17,477 bases of DNA from BTUB01 sp964392765. GTDB lineage: Bacteria; Babelota; Babeliae; Babelales; Vermiphilaceae. The stretch covers positions 1 to 17,477 of the forward strand of contig CAYMRF010000028.1 in NCBI GenBank assembly GCA_964392765.1. The letters run 5' to 3'. A program made the translations under genes and the position numbers. This document shows positions 1 through 6,628 of this stretch, piece by piece (position 1 is the first letter of the stretch; every line of letters starts with the position of its first letter). The notes beneath the pieces are model-generated. The model saw only the letters and a program-made list of their open reading frames with translations, did not search any database and was not told where the DNA came from.

Positions 1-1111
1 TCACTTTCATGGTAACTAATTGATAGAGAATTATGGCTAAATCAATGCGATCCAAGCCTAATGCTTGGCGGATGCCTTGCAAGCGAACGGCATAGCTATG
101 ATGATCATGGCCTAATACCATTACTAAATGATCAAAACCTCGTTTAGATTTATTGAGTAAATAGGCGATATCAGCGGCAGCATAGGTCCATTCGCCCGAT
201 GATTTTTTTATCACGCGATCTTTGTCATCACCAAACTTGGTAGAAGCAAACCATAATGCTCCTTCATGCTCATAGATGAAGTTGTGCTCTTGAAGCACCT
301 TGATTGCGCGTTCAATATCCCCGCCTTCATGCAAGGTTTTCTCAGAAAACCAAACATCAAAGGTTACGCCGTAATCTTCAAGTGTTTGTTTAATTTTTTC
401 CAGTAAATGATTTTTGGCATAGGTTTCAAAGAATGAGTCTGAGTTTTGCAAAATATCTTTACCGTTTTCTTTGATGCACTGTTCTGCTAACTCCAGCAGA
501 TATTCACCGCGATAGCCTTCTTCAGGAAGTTCTGCTTGAATGCCTAATGCTTGCTGGCAGCGAACTTTAAAAGAAAGGCCAAGCTTATTGATTTGATTAC
601 CCGCATCATTAATATAAAATTCTTTGGTTACTTGATGGCCTAAGAATTTTAAAATATTGCCCAGCACATCGCCAATAATAGCCCCTCGACCATGGCCTAA
701 ATGCAGCGGGCCGGTAGGATTGGCGCTCACAAATTCAAGATCATAACGGTGCTTTGGTACATCTTCATCAAGTGCAAAAAAGCTGCGCTTTTTAGTTATT
801 AAATCGGTGGCCAGATCATTGATTGCATTTGGGGTAAACCAGCCATTTAAAAATCCGGGGCCTGCAAGCTCTAGTTTGCTGATATACGGATGTTGGAAAT
901 TGGTGGTAATTTCTTGTGCTACATCTCTTGGATTGCGTTTGAGCGCCTTGGCCAGCACCATGGCTGCATTGGTGCTTAAATCGCCAAATTCTTGTTTGCT
1001 AGGCTCAACATTGAGCGTAAAATTGCAGGATTGTGCTTGTTGCTCAGTAATAGAAAAAGTTTTTTGTAAATAGGCTGAAAAAGCCGTTTTGATATGCGAA
1101 ATTGGATTCAT
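1..1111 (-). CDS. argS: Arginyl-tRNA synthetase, N-terminal 370 residues (3' end outside window)
   Basis: Class I aminoacyl-tRNA synthetase that charges tRNA-Arg with arginine in the cytoplasm. Read from the ATG at 1111 on the minus strand, the frame stays open to the window edge. It gives 370 residues of a family that usually has 550-600, so the C-terminal part (including any KMSKS-like loop and the DALR anticodon-binding domain) is missing. Residues 1-90 fit the N-terminal additional domain that recognises the tRNA elbow. The HIGH-type signature is clear at about residues 129-143 (SANPTGPLHLGHGRG, with HLGH at 137-140), followed by the Rossmann-fold catalytic core. The motif DAGNQINKLG is also typical of ArgS. 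The Shine-Dalgarno sequence is weak. The start is supported by N-terminal alignment with the family and by a promoter-like element just upstream. Nothing looks broken. Confidence 0.97.
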   Translation of the reverse strand, partial: MNPISHIKTAFSAYLQKTFSITEQQAQSCNFTLNVEPSKQEFGDLSTNAAMVLAKALKRNPRDVAQEITTNFQHPYISKLELAGPGFLNGWFTPNAINDLATDLITKKRSFFALDEDVPKHRYDLEFVSANPTGPLHLGHGRGAIIGDVLGNILKFLGHQVTKEFYINDAGNQINKLGLSFKVRCQQALGIQAELPEEGYRGEYLLELAEQCIKENGKDILQNSDSFFETYAKNHLLEKIKQTLEDYGVTFDVWFSEKTLHEGGDIERAIKVLQEHNFIYEHEGALWFASTKFGDDKDRVIKKSSGEWTYAAADIAYLLNKSKRGFDHLVMVLGHDHHSYAVRLQGIRQALGLDRIDLAIILYQLVTMKV

Positions 1112-1148
1112 TGCGTTCTTATATTTTTTGCTTTTTTAAGTATATTTC

Positions 1149-1172
1149 TAGGCATTTCTGCCTACTATACCA
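1149..1172 (-). promoter_or_regulatory. Putative extended -10 promoter with abutting hairpin, upstream of argS
   Basis: On the minus strand, TGG-TATAGT (1172-1164) reads as an extended -10 element (TGnTATAAT type). No convincing -35 box is visible. Abutting it is a perfect inverted repeat, TAGGCA (1149-1154) / TGCCTA (1159-1164) with a 4-nt loop. It would lie across the transcription start or at the very 5' end of the mRNA, so it could be an operator or a 5' hairpin. Its function is inferred from position only. Confidence 0.4.
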
Positions 1173-1291
1173 TAGATTGCGCTCAAAGTTAAAAAGAGTT
1201 TTGCTGTTTTTTCACCAGTCATGATTGCGAAAAATTGGTTGTTTATTGAGGGATTATGGATTTTGCAAAGATTTTCTGGGTGAAATTATCG

Positions 1292-1321
1292 TTGCATTTG
1301 AAGTAGGGAATTTGATAAAAT
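1292..1321 (+). promoter_or_regulatory. Possible sigma70-type promoter for the 1417/1872 gene pair
   Basis: TTGCAT (1292-1297) and TAAAAT (1316-1321) are separated by 18 nt, about 95 nt ahead of the first start codon. Both hexamers are imperfect and the region is AT-rich, so this may be chance. Confidence 0.3.
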
Positions 1322-1416
1322 AGGGTAGTGGCGGAGGCCTGCTATATTGGAATTTTAATAACTTACAGGTTAAAAATTCAATAAATCATGAATGGGACTG
1401 TAAAAACAGGAAAGCT

Positions 1417-1854
1417 ATGAAAAAAATCATAATATCTTTAGCGGTACTTTGTGCTTTAGTAGTTAGTAATGCCTTAGTAGCGATGACCAGAAATTATCCA
1501 TTTAGACGGCCTGCCATGGTGATAAATCAAGGAGTTCAGCAAGGGGATTTAATCATTCATAATACCCTTAATGAGCCAATACAATGGCACGTGTCTATGA
1601 GATTAGATGGCGCGATTCCGGGCATAGGAACTATTAGCAATAGTAATGCAAGTATGAGTGGCTATATCCCTGCCAATGAACAAGGGGCGCTTTCTTCAGG
1701 AACTTTTTTGAATGCTAATACGTGGGGATCAACTATTAATTTGACGATTAACAGAACAACCGGTGGCAGAGGATTGCAAACTCAGATTCAACAGCTGGGC
1801 ACGTATCTTTTGCGTCTTGATGCTAACGGAAATTTAGTTTTAGAACGGCAATAA
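1417..1854 (+). CDS. Small secreted protein, first of a tandem paralog pair (145 aa)
   Basis: I do not recognise a named family. Residues 1-22 or so form a signal peptide (two lysines, then a run of Ile/Leu/Ala/Val ending ALVA), so export to the periplasm or outside is likely. The mature part is about 120 residues, rich in Asn, Gly, Thr and Ser, without cysteines, and looks beta-rich. It shares many landmarks with the next gene: a G-D-L-I-I-x-N-T-L-N-E-P block near residues 43-54, GYIPA, LSSG, WGSTINLT, QIQQ, GTY-L and the C-terminal end LDANGN-VLERQ. AGGAAAG precedes the ATG at a good distance. It is probably co-transcribed with the paralog 17 bases downstream. The fold could be a small beta-sandwich; the function is unknown. 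Confidence 0.85.
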   Translation: MKKIIISLAVLCALVVSNALVAMTRNYPFRRPAMVINQGVQQGDLIIHNTLNEPIQWHVSMRLDGAIPGIGTISNSNASMSGYIPANEQGALSSGTFLNANTWGSTINLTINRTTGGRGLQTQIQQLGTYLLRLDANGNLVLERQ

Positions 1855-1871
1855 ATAAATAAGGAGAACTA

Positions 1872-2318
1872 ATGAAGAGATTGATAATTTCACTTATGGC
1901 GATAAGTGCTTTAATAATAAGTAATCCGTTACTATCCACGAATCACGGGTATCCGCAAATTCGCCCCGCTGGTGCGATGAATCGAGGTATTCAAATAGGT
2001 GATTTAATAATCAACAATACCCTTAATGAACCACTCACGTGGCGTGTTTCTACGACCTTGAATGGATATGTCTCAGGAATGGATTTTAAAAATAAACTTG
2101 CAAGTAGCGGTGGTTATATTCCTGCTCATACCATGGCATTACTTTCTTCAGGATTTGGAACAGATGAACAGCTTCCTTCCGGAGGATTTAAGTCTACGAG
2201 TATATGGGGTTCAACTATTAATTTGACTCTTAATGGTTCACAAATTCAAATTCAACAGCCGGGTACTTATGTTTTGAGTCTTGATGCTAACGACAACTTT
2301 GTTCTTGAAAGACAATAA
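1872..2318 (+). CDS. Small secreted protein, second of a tandem paralog pair (148 aa)
   Basis: This is a tandem paralog of the preceding gene and also unrecognised. A signal peptide (residues 1-22, MKRL then hydrophobic) precedes a Gly/Asn/Thr-rich mature domain. The shared core includes GDLI, NNTLNEP, GGYIPA, LSSG, WGSTINLT, QIQIQQ, GTYVL and LDAN-FVLERQ. A few extra residues (about 87-97, TDEQLPSGGFK) between LSSG and WGSTINLT mark the main insertion relative to the first copy. The start is firm: a strong AAGGAGAA Shine-Dalgarno sequence lies 6 bases before the ATG. A hairpin just downstream probably ends the transcript. The pair looks like a recent duplication that has since diverged, mostly in the middle of the protein. 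Confidence 0.85.
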   Translation: MKRLIISLMAISALIISNPLLSTNHGYPQIRPAGAMNRGIQIGDLIINNTLNEPLTWRVSTTLNGYVSGMDFKNKLASSGGYIPAHTMALLSSGFGTDEQLPSGGFKSTSIWGSTINLTLNGSQIQIQQPGTYVLSLDANDNFVLERQ

Positions 2319-2336
2319 GCAAATCCCCAAAAATAT

Positions 2337-2366
2337 AAAGCCTGCATTTTAAAAGATGCGGGCTTT
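2337..2366 (+). terminator. Hairpin terminator after the paralog pair
   Basis: AAAGCCTGCAT (2337-2347) pairs with ATGCGGGCTTT (2356-2366) through one T-G wobble, giving an 11-bp stem with an 8-nt loop. The T-rich stretch is displaced by about 20 nt (2381 onward), so termination may be imperfect. It sits 18 bases after the stop codon. Confidence 0.6.
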
Positions 2367-2401
2367 ATGCATGTAAAAATATATTTTTCTCTGTTTTTTA
2401 T

Positions 2402-2407
2402 TATACT
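2402..2407 (+). promoter_or_regulatory. Possible -10 box before the ankyrin gene
   Basis: TATACT lies about 48 bases before the ATG at 2455, after the preceding terminator. There is no recognisable -35 box at 16-18 nt, so this is only suggestive. Confidence 0.25.
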
Positions 2408-2454
2408 GAAACGCAATTTTATTAAGAAACTATCACGTTACTATCGAGGAAAAT

Positions 2455-3216
2455 ATGAAAATTTTGAGAGTCTCTTTATTGCTTTGCCTACCACTTACCA
2501 TGAATACTCATGCAATGATTTTAAATCCTGCTCCGGATGAAGCTTTTTTTGCTCATGTATCACAATCGCCTACTACTCAATGGCCTCAACATTTTGCTCA
2601 AGCACCGATAGGCAAATGGCTTGAAAAAGTAAGATGTGCGCCTCCAGGAGGGCTCATTAATAATTGTTTGAAAGGTGGAAAAACTCTTCTCATTGAAGGG
2701 ATAACGATTCCGGGAGGAGTTACTAATTTGCATCGCATTATTCAGATCGCGTTGGATAATCGCCCTGATCTAGATGTAAATAAACCTGATCAAGCAGGAG
2801 TTCCGCCTGTGTGGCATGCAGTTACCTCGCATAATAATGAGCTATTACGAGTGTTAACTGCGCGAGGTGCTCAAGTCGCACGTGTAAAAATCGGAAAAGA
2901 GCCCATCTTGATGGCAACCATTAACCGTTATTTAAGTGGGGATGAAATTCAGGGGCCTAAACCAAATACCCGACGCGCAGATACCTTGGAATTTTATGGT
3001 AAATGTATAAACATATTAAAAAATGCAGGATGCTCATTAGAAGAGAAATCTTGCGTAGGCTATACCCCACTCTGGCATGCGGTGAGAGCCAATCATCTTG
3101 GGCTTACCCAGGCATTACTAGACATGGGTGCAGTGGCCTATTTAGATCCTAACAATACGAAAAAAAACGAAGCTTTTAAGTTGGTACAACAAAAAATGGT
3201 ATCAGCGCGTCCGTGA
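2455..3216 (+). CDS. Secreted ankyrin-repeat protein (253 aa)
   Basis: A signal peptide spans residues 1-20 (MKILRVSLLLCLPL...THA), followed by about 70 residues without a recognised domain. Ankyrin-like repeats then run to near the C-terminus. The clearest are residues 113-146 (VPPVWHAV...LLRVLTARGAQV) and 200-232 (GYTPLWHAV...LTQALLDMGAV). A less regular repeat lies at 90-112, and another at about 147-195 carries a long insertion. The TPLWHAV / LL--GA pattern is the standard ankyrin helix-loop-helix signature. Ankyrin repeats bind other proteins. In intracellular bacteria such proteins are often host-directed effectors, but the Sec-type signal shows only that this one leaves the cytoplasm. 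The start is supported by GAGGAAA 4 bases before the ATG. It is followed by a second ankyrin-like gene after 37 bases, probably in the same transcript. Confidence 0.85.
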   Translation: MKILRVSLLLCLPLTMNTHAMILNPAPDEAFFAHVSQSPTTQWPQHFAQAPIGKWLEKVRCAPPGGLINNCLKGGKTLLIEGITIPGGVTNLHRIIQIALDNRPDLDVNKPDQAGVPPVWHAVTSHNNELLRVLTARGAQVARVKIGKEPILMATINRYLSGDEIQGPKPNTRRADTLEFYGKCINILKNAGCSLEEKSCVGYTPLWHAVRANHLGLTQALLDMGAVAYLDPNNTKKNEAFKLVQQKMVSARP

Positions 3217-3253
3217 AATTTATTCAATAATCAATATATAAACAAGGATTGTT

Positions 3254-3697
3254 ATGCAAAAATATACCGTGGCATTGAGTTTTGCTCTATTTTTTTCAAC
3301 ATTTTCAATTTCGGCCATGATATATCGTTATCGCAAAGATCTGAGCTCGGTAAAGCATTTAGAGGCGGTATATAAAGCGTATGAAAGCGGTGCGTGCATT
3401 AATAAATATGATGTATCGTTGCATGAAGTATTTTACGATGAGATTGATCTAGAAACTGGTGATTGTATTCGCCAAACAATTTTAACTCATGCGCTTCGCA
3501 ATAGAGAATTTTCCGCGGAATTTATTAAAAAATTGATAGATGCCGGAGTAACTGATCCACTTAATTCAATAGATTGCCATTTGATCGGGCTTGTTGAAAT
3601 TCCAGAAGAGCCCTTAAAACCTCCGTTTTCAGAAGTAACAAAAATAGCTGCTTGTAAGAAGCGACATAATAAGTTGTCAATTTCTTATTTTCAGTAA
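3254..3697 (+). CDS. Small secreted protein with degenerate ankyrin-like repeats (147 aa)
   Basis: The N-terminus is a signal peptide (residues 1-21, hydrophobic run ending SISA). Residues 35-50 (LEAVYKAYESGACIN) and 69-99 (with TILTHAL and FIKKLIDAGV) resemble ankyrin half and full repeats. The usual TPLH signature has decayed, so the assignment is weak. The C-terminal 45 residues (Pro/Glu-rich, then Lys-rich) match nothing I know. An AAGGA element precedes the ATG. Signal peptide, position and size suggest a relative of the ankyrin protein just upstream, perhaps a shortened one. No frameshifted remainder is evident in the 100 bases after the stop. Confidence 0.75.
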   Translation: MQKYTVALSFALFFSTFSISAMIYRYRKDLSSVKHLEAVYKAYESGACINKYDVSLHEVFYDEIDLETGDCIRQTILTHALRNREFSAEFIKKLIDAGVTDPLNSIDCHLIGLVEIPEEPLKPPFSEVTKIAACKKRHNKLSISYFQ

Positions 3698-3774
3698 CCT
3701 GCCGTTACCGGCCAAAATAGCTATTTAAAGCCATTTTAGCTTGTAAATTAAAGAAAAATCCGTAATCTGATATT

Positions 3775-3780
3775 TATAAT
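3775..3780 (+). promoter_or_regulatory. Consensus -10 box upstream of mnmA
   Basis: A perfect TATAAT lies 26 bases before the mnmA ATG. No -35 box is found at the normal distance (TTGTAA at 3741 is too far), so it would depend on other contacts or may be chance in AT-rich DNA. Confidence 0.35.
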
Positions 3781-3806
3781 GCATTATTTACAATGAGAAA
3801 TTATAA

Positions 3807-4862
3807 ATGAAGATAGCAGTTCTTGTTTCTGGTGGCGTGGATAGTTCAGTCGCCCTTCGGCTCTTAAAAGAGCAGGGCCATGAGCTCACCGCCTTTTACC
3901 TTAAAATATGGCTCGAAGATGAACTTTCTTATTTGGGCACTTGCCCGTGGCAAGAGGATCTTGCCTATGTTCGCGCGGTGTGCGAACAGGCGGATGTGCC
4001 ATTAAAGGTAGTCTCTTTGCAAAAAGAGTACTGGGATCATGTGGTTGCCTATACCATGCAAGAAGTTAAAGCCGGAAGAACGCCAAATCCTGATGTTTTG
4101 TGCAACCAACGGATTAAGTTTGGTATGTTTTTTAACCATATCGACTCAAGCTACGATAAAGTGGCTACGGGCCATTATGCCCAGGTCTATGAAAAAGATG
4201 GAATTTCTTCACTTCATAAAGCACCAGATCTCATTAAAGATCAAACCTATTTTCTTTCTTATTTAAGCCAAGAACAACTTGCACGCGCATTATTTCCTAT
4301 CGGGCATCTTCAAAAACATGAAGTTCGCGAGTTAGCGCAAAAATATGATCTTCCTAATAAAGAGCGCAAAGATAGCCAAGGAATCTGTTTCTTAGGCAAA
4401 CTCAAGTTCAATGATTTTATTAAATCGCATGTGGGTGAAAATCCCGGCGATATGATTGAATTTGAAACCGGTAAAAAACTAGGAACTCATAAAGGTTTCT
4501 GGTTTCATACCATTGGTCAACGCCAAGGATCTGGTCTTGCAGGCGGACCATGGTATGTAGTGGCTAAAGATCATGTTGCTAATAAAGTGTTTGTTTCACG
4601 CGATTATTACTCATCTGATAAACAACGAAATACGTTTATTGTATCAGATTGCAACTGGTTAACCGGAACTGCCCCTTCTAAAAAAGATCTGCAAGTAAAA
4701 CTCCGCCATGGCAAAAACATTCATAATTGCACCGTGGTTGAATTAGAAAATGGCAGATGGCTAGTTACCCTAGCCCAAGATGATCAAGGCATAGCTGGGG
4801 GGCAATTTGCTGTTTTTTACGAAGATGATTTATGTCTTGGCGCAGGCGTGATATCAAATTAA
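3807..4862 (+). CDS. mnmA: tRNA-specific 2-thiouridylase MnmA (plant/algal-like form)
   Basis: This enzyme thiolates U34 of the tRNAs for Lys, Glu and Gln (the s2U step of mnm5s2U), using ATP and sulfur relayed by a persulfide carrier. At 351 residues it is normal length. Visible motifs are the PP-loop SGGVDSS (residues 8-14) that binds ATP, the catalytic Cys99 in TPNPDVLCNQRIKFG, ATGHYA (120-125), the second catalytic Cys194 in KDSQGICFLGKL, and GFWFHTIGQRQG (230-241). Both cysteines are present, so the enzyme should be active. The segment YLKIWLEDE...CPWQEDLAYVRAVCEQADVPL (split here) replaces the usual bacterial text after the PP-loop. As I recall, it closely matches MnmA-like proteins of plants and algae. 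The gene stands alone, with no terminator ahead and a structured repeat 8 bases after its stop. Confidence 0.97.
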   Translation: MKIAVLVSGGVDSSVALRLLKEQGHELTAFYLKIWLEDELSYLGTCPWQEDLAYVRAVCEQADVPLKVVSLQKEYWDHVVAYTMQEVKAGRTPNPDVLCNQRIKFGMFFNHIDSSYDKVATGHYAQVYEKDGISSLHKAPDLIKDQTYFLSYLSQEQLARALFPIGHLQKHEVRELAQKYDLPNKERKDSQGICFLGKLKFNDFIKSHVGENPGDMIEFETGKKLGTHKGFWFHTIGQRQGSGLAGGPWYVVAKDHVANKVFVSRDYYSSDKQRNTFIVSDCNWLTGTAPSKKDLQVKLRHGKNIHNCTVVELENGRWLVTLAQDDQGIAGGQFAVFYEDDLCLGAGVISN

Positions 4863-4869
4863 TGGTAGT

Positions 4870-4924
4870 GGGCCTGTCCGCCGTAACTTGCCGAGCCTGA
4901 AGGCCCGGATAAGTGAAGGAGGAT
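4870..4924 (+). repeat. Dispersed structured repeat, family B, copy 1 (after mnmA)
   Basis: It begins 8 bases after the mnmA stop with GCCTGTCCGCCGTAACTT (4872-4889), which closely matches GCCTGCCCGCCGTAGCTT after grpE at 16189. It folds as a long interrupted hairpin: GCCT (4895-4898) / AGGC (4901-4904), CCG (4891-4893) / CGG (4906-4908), and ACTT (4886-4889) / AAGT (4911-4914), with weaker pairing outward to 4877/4924. There is no immediate T-run, so if it terminates mnmA it is not a canonical intrinsic terminator. Confidence 0.6.
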
Positions 4925-4991
4925 TGATTTTGCCCCCGTTAATTACTAACTTAATTCATAAGTTTGTTTTTTAACGAAAAGGATCAGAATC

Positions 4992-5828
4992 ATGAAGCAC
5001 TTTCTTCTCACACTCTTAGTCTTTTGTATTTTCTCGCTGCATGCTGAAAAAAACAGTCAATTTCTTAAACTGCTTTCATCACAAGAGACGGTAGTTGAAA
5101 AAAAATCTCGCCTTGATTCTGAAGCTAAAATTACGGTAAATCTAAAAGATGATGCCAAAGAAGTTGTAAAAAATAAAAAACAATCGAAAGCAGAAGAACC
5201 ACTTAAAGATCGTTTTTATCAACTTTTATCACTTAAACAAAATACTCGTAATTCGAAAAAATTATACAAGAATGATTTAACATTATTTGATTTTAAATAT
5301 ATCAATCATCTGGAGTATTTAGAGGATTGCAAGTTTCCTGAATTTGATGAAGAGCAATTAAATCCTACCGAAAAAGAGCTTGCAACAAAATATGGCAAGC
5401 TTCTCGCGCAAGGAGCTGAGTGCTCATGGTATTTAAAGCATATTAGTGAGGAAATTGGATACGGTGCGTTTGCCGGAGAAGATATTGAAGAAGGGCAGAT
5501 CATTTCTGAATATACCGGGATTGTGTTCCATAAAAATAAATTAAAAGATATCGAGTTGAGTTATGGATGGTTGGTATTTGGGCCTCAGTATTGCCGCGAT
5601 TTCAATACCGTATTTTATGTAGATGGTAGAAAAGCCGGAAATTTTACTCGATATATCAATCATAGCTCATATCCAAATGTAGGATCGGTAATTGTGTATT
5701 CTGATGGTGCGTGGCATATGGTATACATTGCTAATAAGCATATAGAAAAAGATGAGCAGCTCTTAGTTGATTATGGAGCGGGATATTGGGTGCAAAGAAC
5801 ATGCAAGCCGATAGAAATGGGGCTTTAG
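4992..5828 (+). CDS. Secreted SET-domain protein, putative lysine methyltransferase (278 aa)
   Basis: SET domains transfer a methyl group from S-adenosylmethionine to protein lysines. Residues 1-18 are a signal peptide (MKHFLLTLLVFCIFSLHA). Residues 20-140 form a charged, Lys/Glu-rich linker without a known domain. The SET domain covers about 145-266: GYGAFAGEDIEEGQIISEYTG (156-176) in N-SET, RYINHSSYPNV (220-230), which forms the SAM-binding and pseudoknot motif, and LLVDYGAGYW (257-266), with the likely catalytic Tyr261. Pre-SET zinc clusters are absent, and so is a complete post-SET CxCx4C (only Cys271 follows), as in many bacterial SET proteins. AAAAGGATC precedes the ATG. A methyltransferase with an export signal implies an extracytoplasmic or host target; which one cannot be told from sequence. 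Confidence 0.9.
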   Translation: MKHFLLTLLVFCIFSLHAEKNSQFLKLLSSQETVVEKKSRLDSEAKITVNLKDDAKEVVKNKKQSKAEEPLKDRFYQLLSLKQNTRNSKKLYKNDLTLFDFKYINHLEYLEDCKFPEFDEEQLNPTEKELATKYGKLLAQGAECSWYLKHISEEIGYGAFAGEDIEEGQIISEYTGIVFHKNKLKDIELSYGWLVFGPQYCRDFNTVFYVDGRKAGNFTRYINHSSYPNVGSVIVYSDGAWHMVYIANKHIEKDEQLLVDYGAGYWVQRTCKPIEMGL

Positions 5829-5837
5829 CCTAGCGGC

Positions 5838-5927
5838 CCCGTTCGCTTCGAGCGAGGGATTTATCCTGAGTCGAGAAGTCCGTTCGTATCCCTCAACTCG
5901 CACTAACGTGCTCCGTCGGGACGAACG
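5838..5927 (+). repeat. Dispersed palindromic element, family A, two-armed copy
   Basis: This is intergenic, between the SET gene and pgsA. The element is bounded by CGTTCG (5840-5845) and CGAACG (5922-5927) and has two arms. Arm 1 folds around AGGGATTTATCCT with CTTCGA / TCGAGAAG outside it. Arm 2 (5880-5927) starts CCGTTCGT-AT-CCC and ends GGG-ACGAACG. Its tip is a perfect hairpin GCAC (5900-5903), loop TAAC, GTGC (5908-5911). Arm 2 is almost identical to the arms near grpE (15469-15515 and, inverted, 15557-15600) except at the tip. Confidence 0.75.
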
Positions 5928-6006
5928 TTAAAATCTAGCTATTTTCATGAATACTTATACACTAAACACCATTGTTATACCTTTCATTTGTATATTATAG
6001 GTTTGC

Positions 6007-6603
6007 ATGAAAAAATTTTCATTTCCTCTACTTAAAAATTTGCCGGCACATGAGAAAAAGATCACTTTTTCTACCGTGTTAACGCTTACCCGTTTTGCAT
6101 TAATTCCCTTTATTGTAGCGGCAATGGTTATGCAGCGATGGCATATTGCTTTTGCATTATTTATTGTTGCGGGTATTACTGATGTGCTTGATGGATGGCT
6201 CGCGCGATTATTTAATCAACGCACATTTTTAGGTGCCGCGCTCGATCCGCTTGCTGATAAATTACTAATGATTGCGGTGTTTGGCACGTTATCATTTGCG
6301 CAATCACCATTATTCACGATTCCTCATTGGTTTGTGATGCTTGTACTCTTTAAAGAATTGATTCAGATTATTGGAGCGATCTACATTTATCGAAGTAAAG
6401 GGCATTTAACCATAGCGCCAACATGGCTTGGCAAATCATTGGGCCTTGTGCAAACCGCTTTTATTTCGTGGCTCTTCGCCTGCTATTTTTTCCATTGGGT
6501 GCCGGTTAAAACCTATTTTGTGATGCTTACAGCGGTAACTTCTTTAGTGATTCTTACGTTTATTGATTATTTGCGCATTGGTTTTGCGCAAGCACGAGCA
6601 TAA
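6007..6603 (+). CDS. pgsA: CDP-diacylglycerol-glycerol-3-phosphate 3-phosphatidyltransferase
   Basis: This is an inner-membrane enzyme of acidic phospholipid synthesis. It makes phosphatidylglycerophosphate from CDP-diacylglycerol and glycerol-3-phosphate. The complete CDP-alcohol phosphatidyltransferase signature DxxDGxxAR-x8-GxxxDxxxD is present: Asp59, Asp62, Gly63, Ala66-Arg67, Gly76, Asp80 and Asp84, with catalytic and metal-binding aspartates intact. Several membrane segments surround it, and LTLTRF (25-30) matches the family N-terminal motif. At 198 residues it is slightly longer than usual because of about 20 extra Lys-rich residues before that motif. No internal Met offers a shorter start that keeps the motif. 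The Shine-Dalgarno sequence is poor, and TATTAT at 5993-5998 lies so close to the ATG that the message could be nearly leaderless. PgsA is favoured over phosphatidylserine or cardiolipin synthases by the motif context. The array of small secreted genes starts 25 bases downstream. Confidence 0.92.
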   Translation: MKKFSFPLLKNLPAHEKKITFSTVLTLTRFALIPFIVAAMVMQRWHIAFALFIVAGITDVLDGWLARLFNQRTFLGAALDPLADKLLMIAVFGTLSFAQSPLFTIPHWFVMLVLFKELIQIIGAIYIYRSKGHLTIAPTWLGKSLGLVQTAFISWLFACYFFHWVPVKTYFVMLTAVTSLVILTFIDYLRIGFAQARA

Positions 6604-6628
6604 CTTATTTACATCTTTAAAGGCATCT

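Larger units (their letters stand above)
1112..1416. other. Intergenic region between divergent argS and the small secreted protein genes
   Basis: This is 305 bases without a credible gene. The left part holds the argS promoter-like element. The right part may hold a promoter for the gene at 1417: TTGCAT (1292-1297), 18-nt spacer, TAAAAT (1316-1321). TTGATA and TATATT also occur at 1312 and 1343, but with a 25-nt gap. I see no RNA gene, repeat family member or terminator here. Confidence 0.5.

Noticed and set aside
807..1073. Plus-strand open frame opposite argS
   Set aside because: It is antisense to the well-conserved N-terminal region of ArgS and lacks a ribosome site or family resemblance.
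3709..3741. Possible terminator hairpin between the ankyrin-like gene and mnmA (GCCAAAATAGCT with AGCCATTTTAGC)
   Set aside because: The stem has two C-A mismatches and no T-tract, so it is too weak to call.
4870..4924. Structured region after mnmA as a tRNA or small RNA gene
   Set aside because: No cloverleaf with T-loop or anticodon arm can be drawn; the match to 16189 shows it is a dispersed repeat.
6563..6628. Upstream in-frame start for the first array gene, inside pgsA
   Set aside because: It would place 22 charged or polar residues before the signal peptide. The ATG at 6629 has the leader shared by the other array genes.
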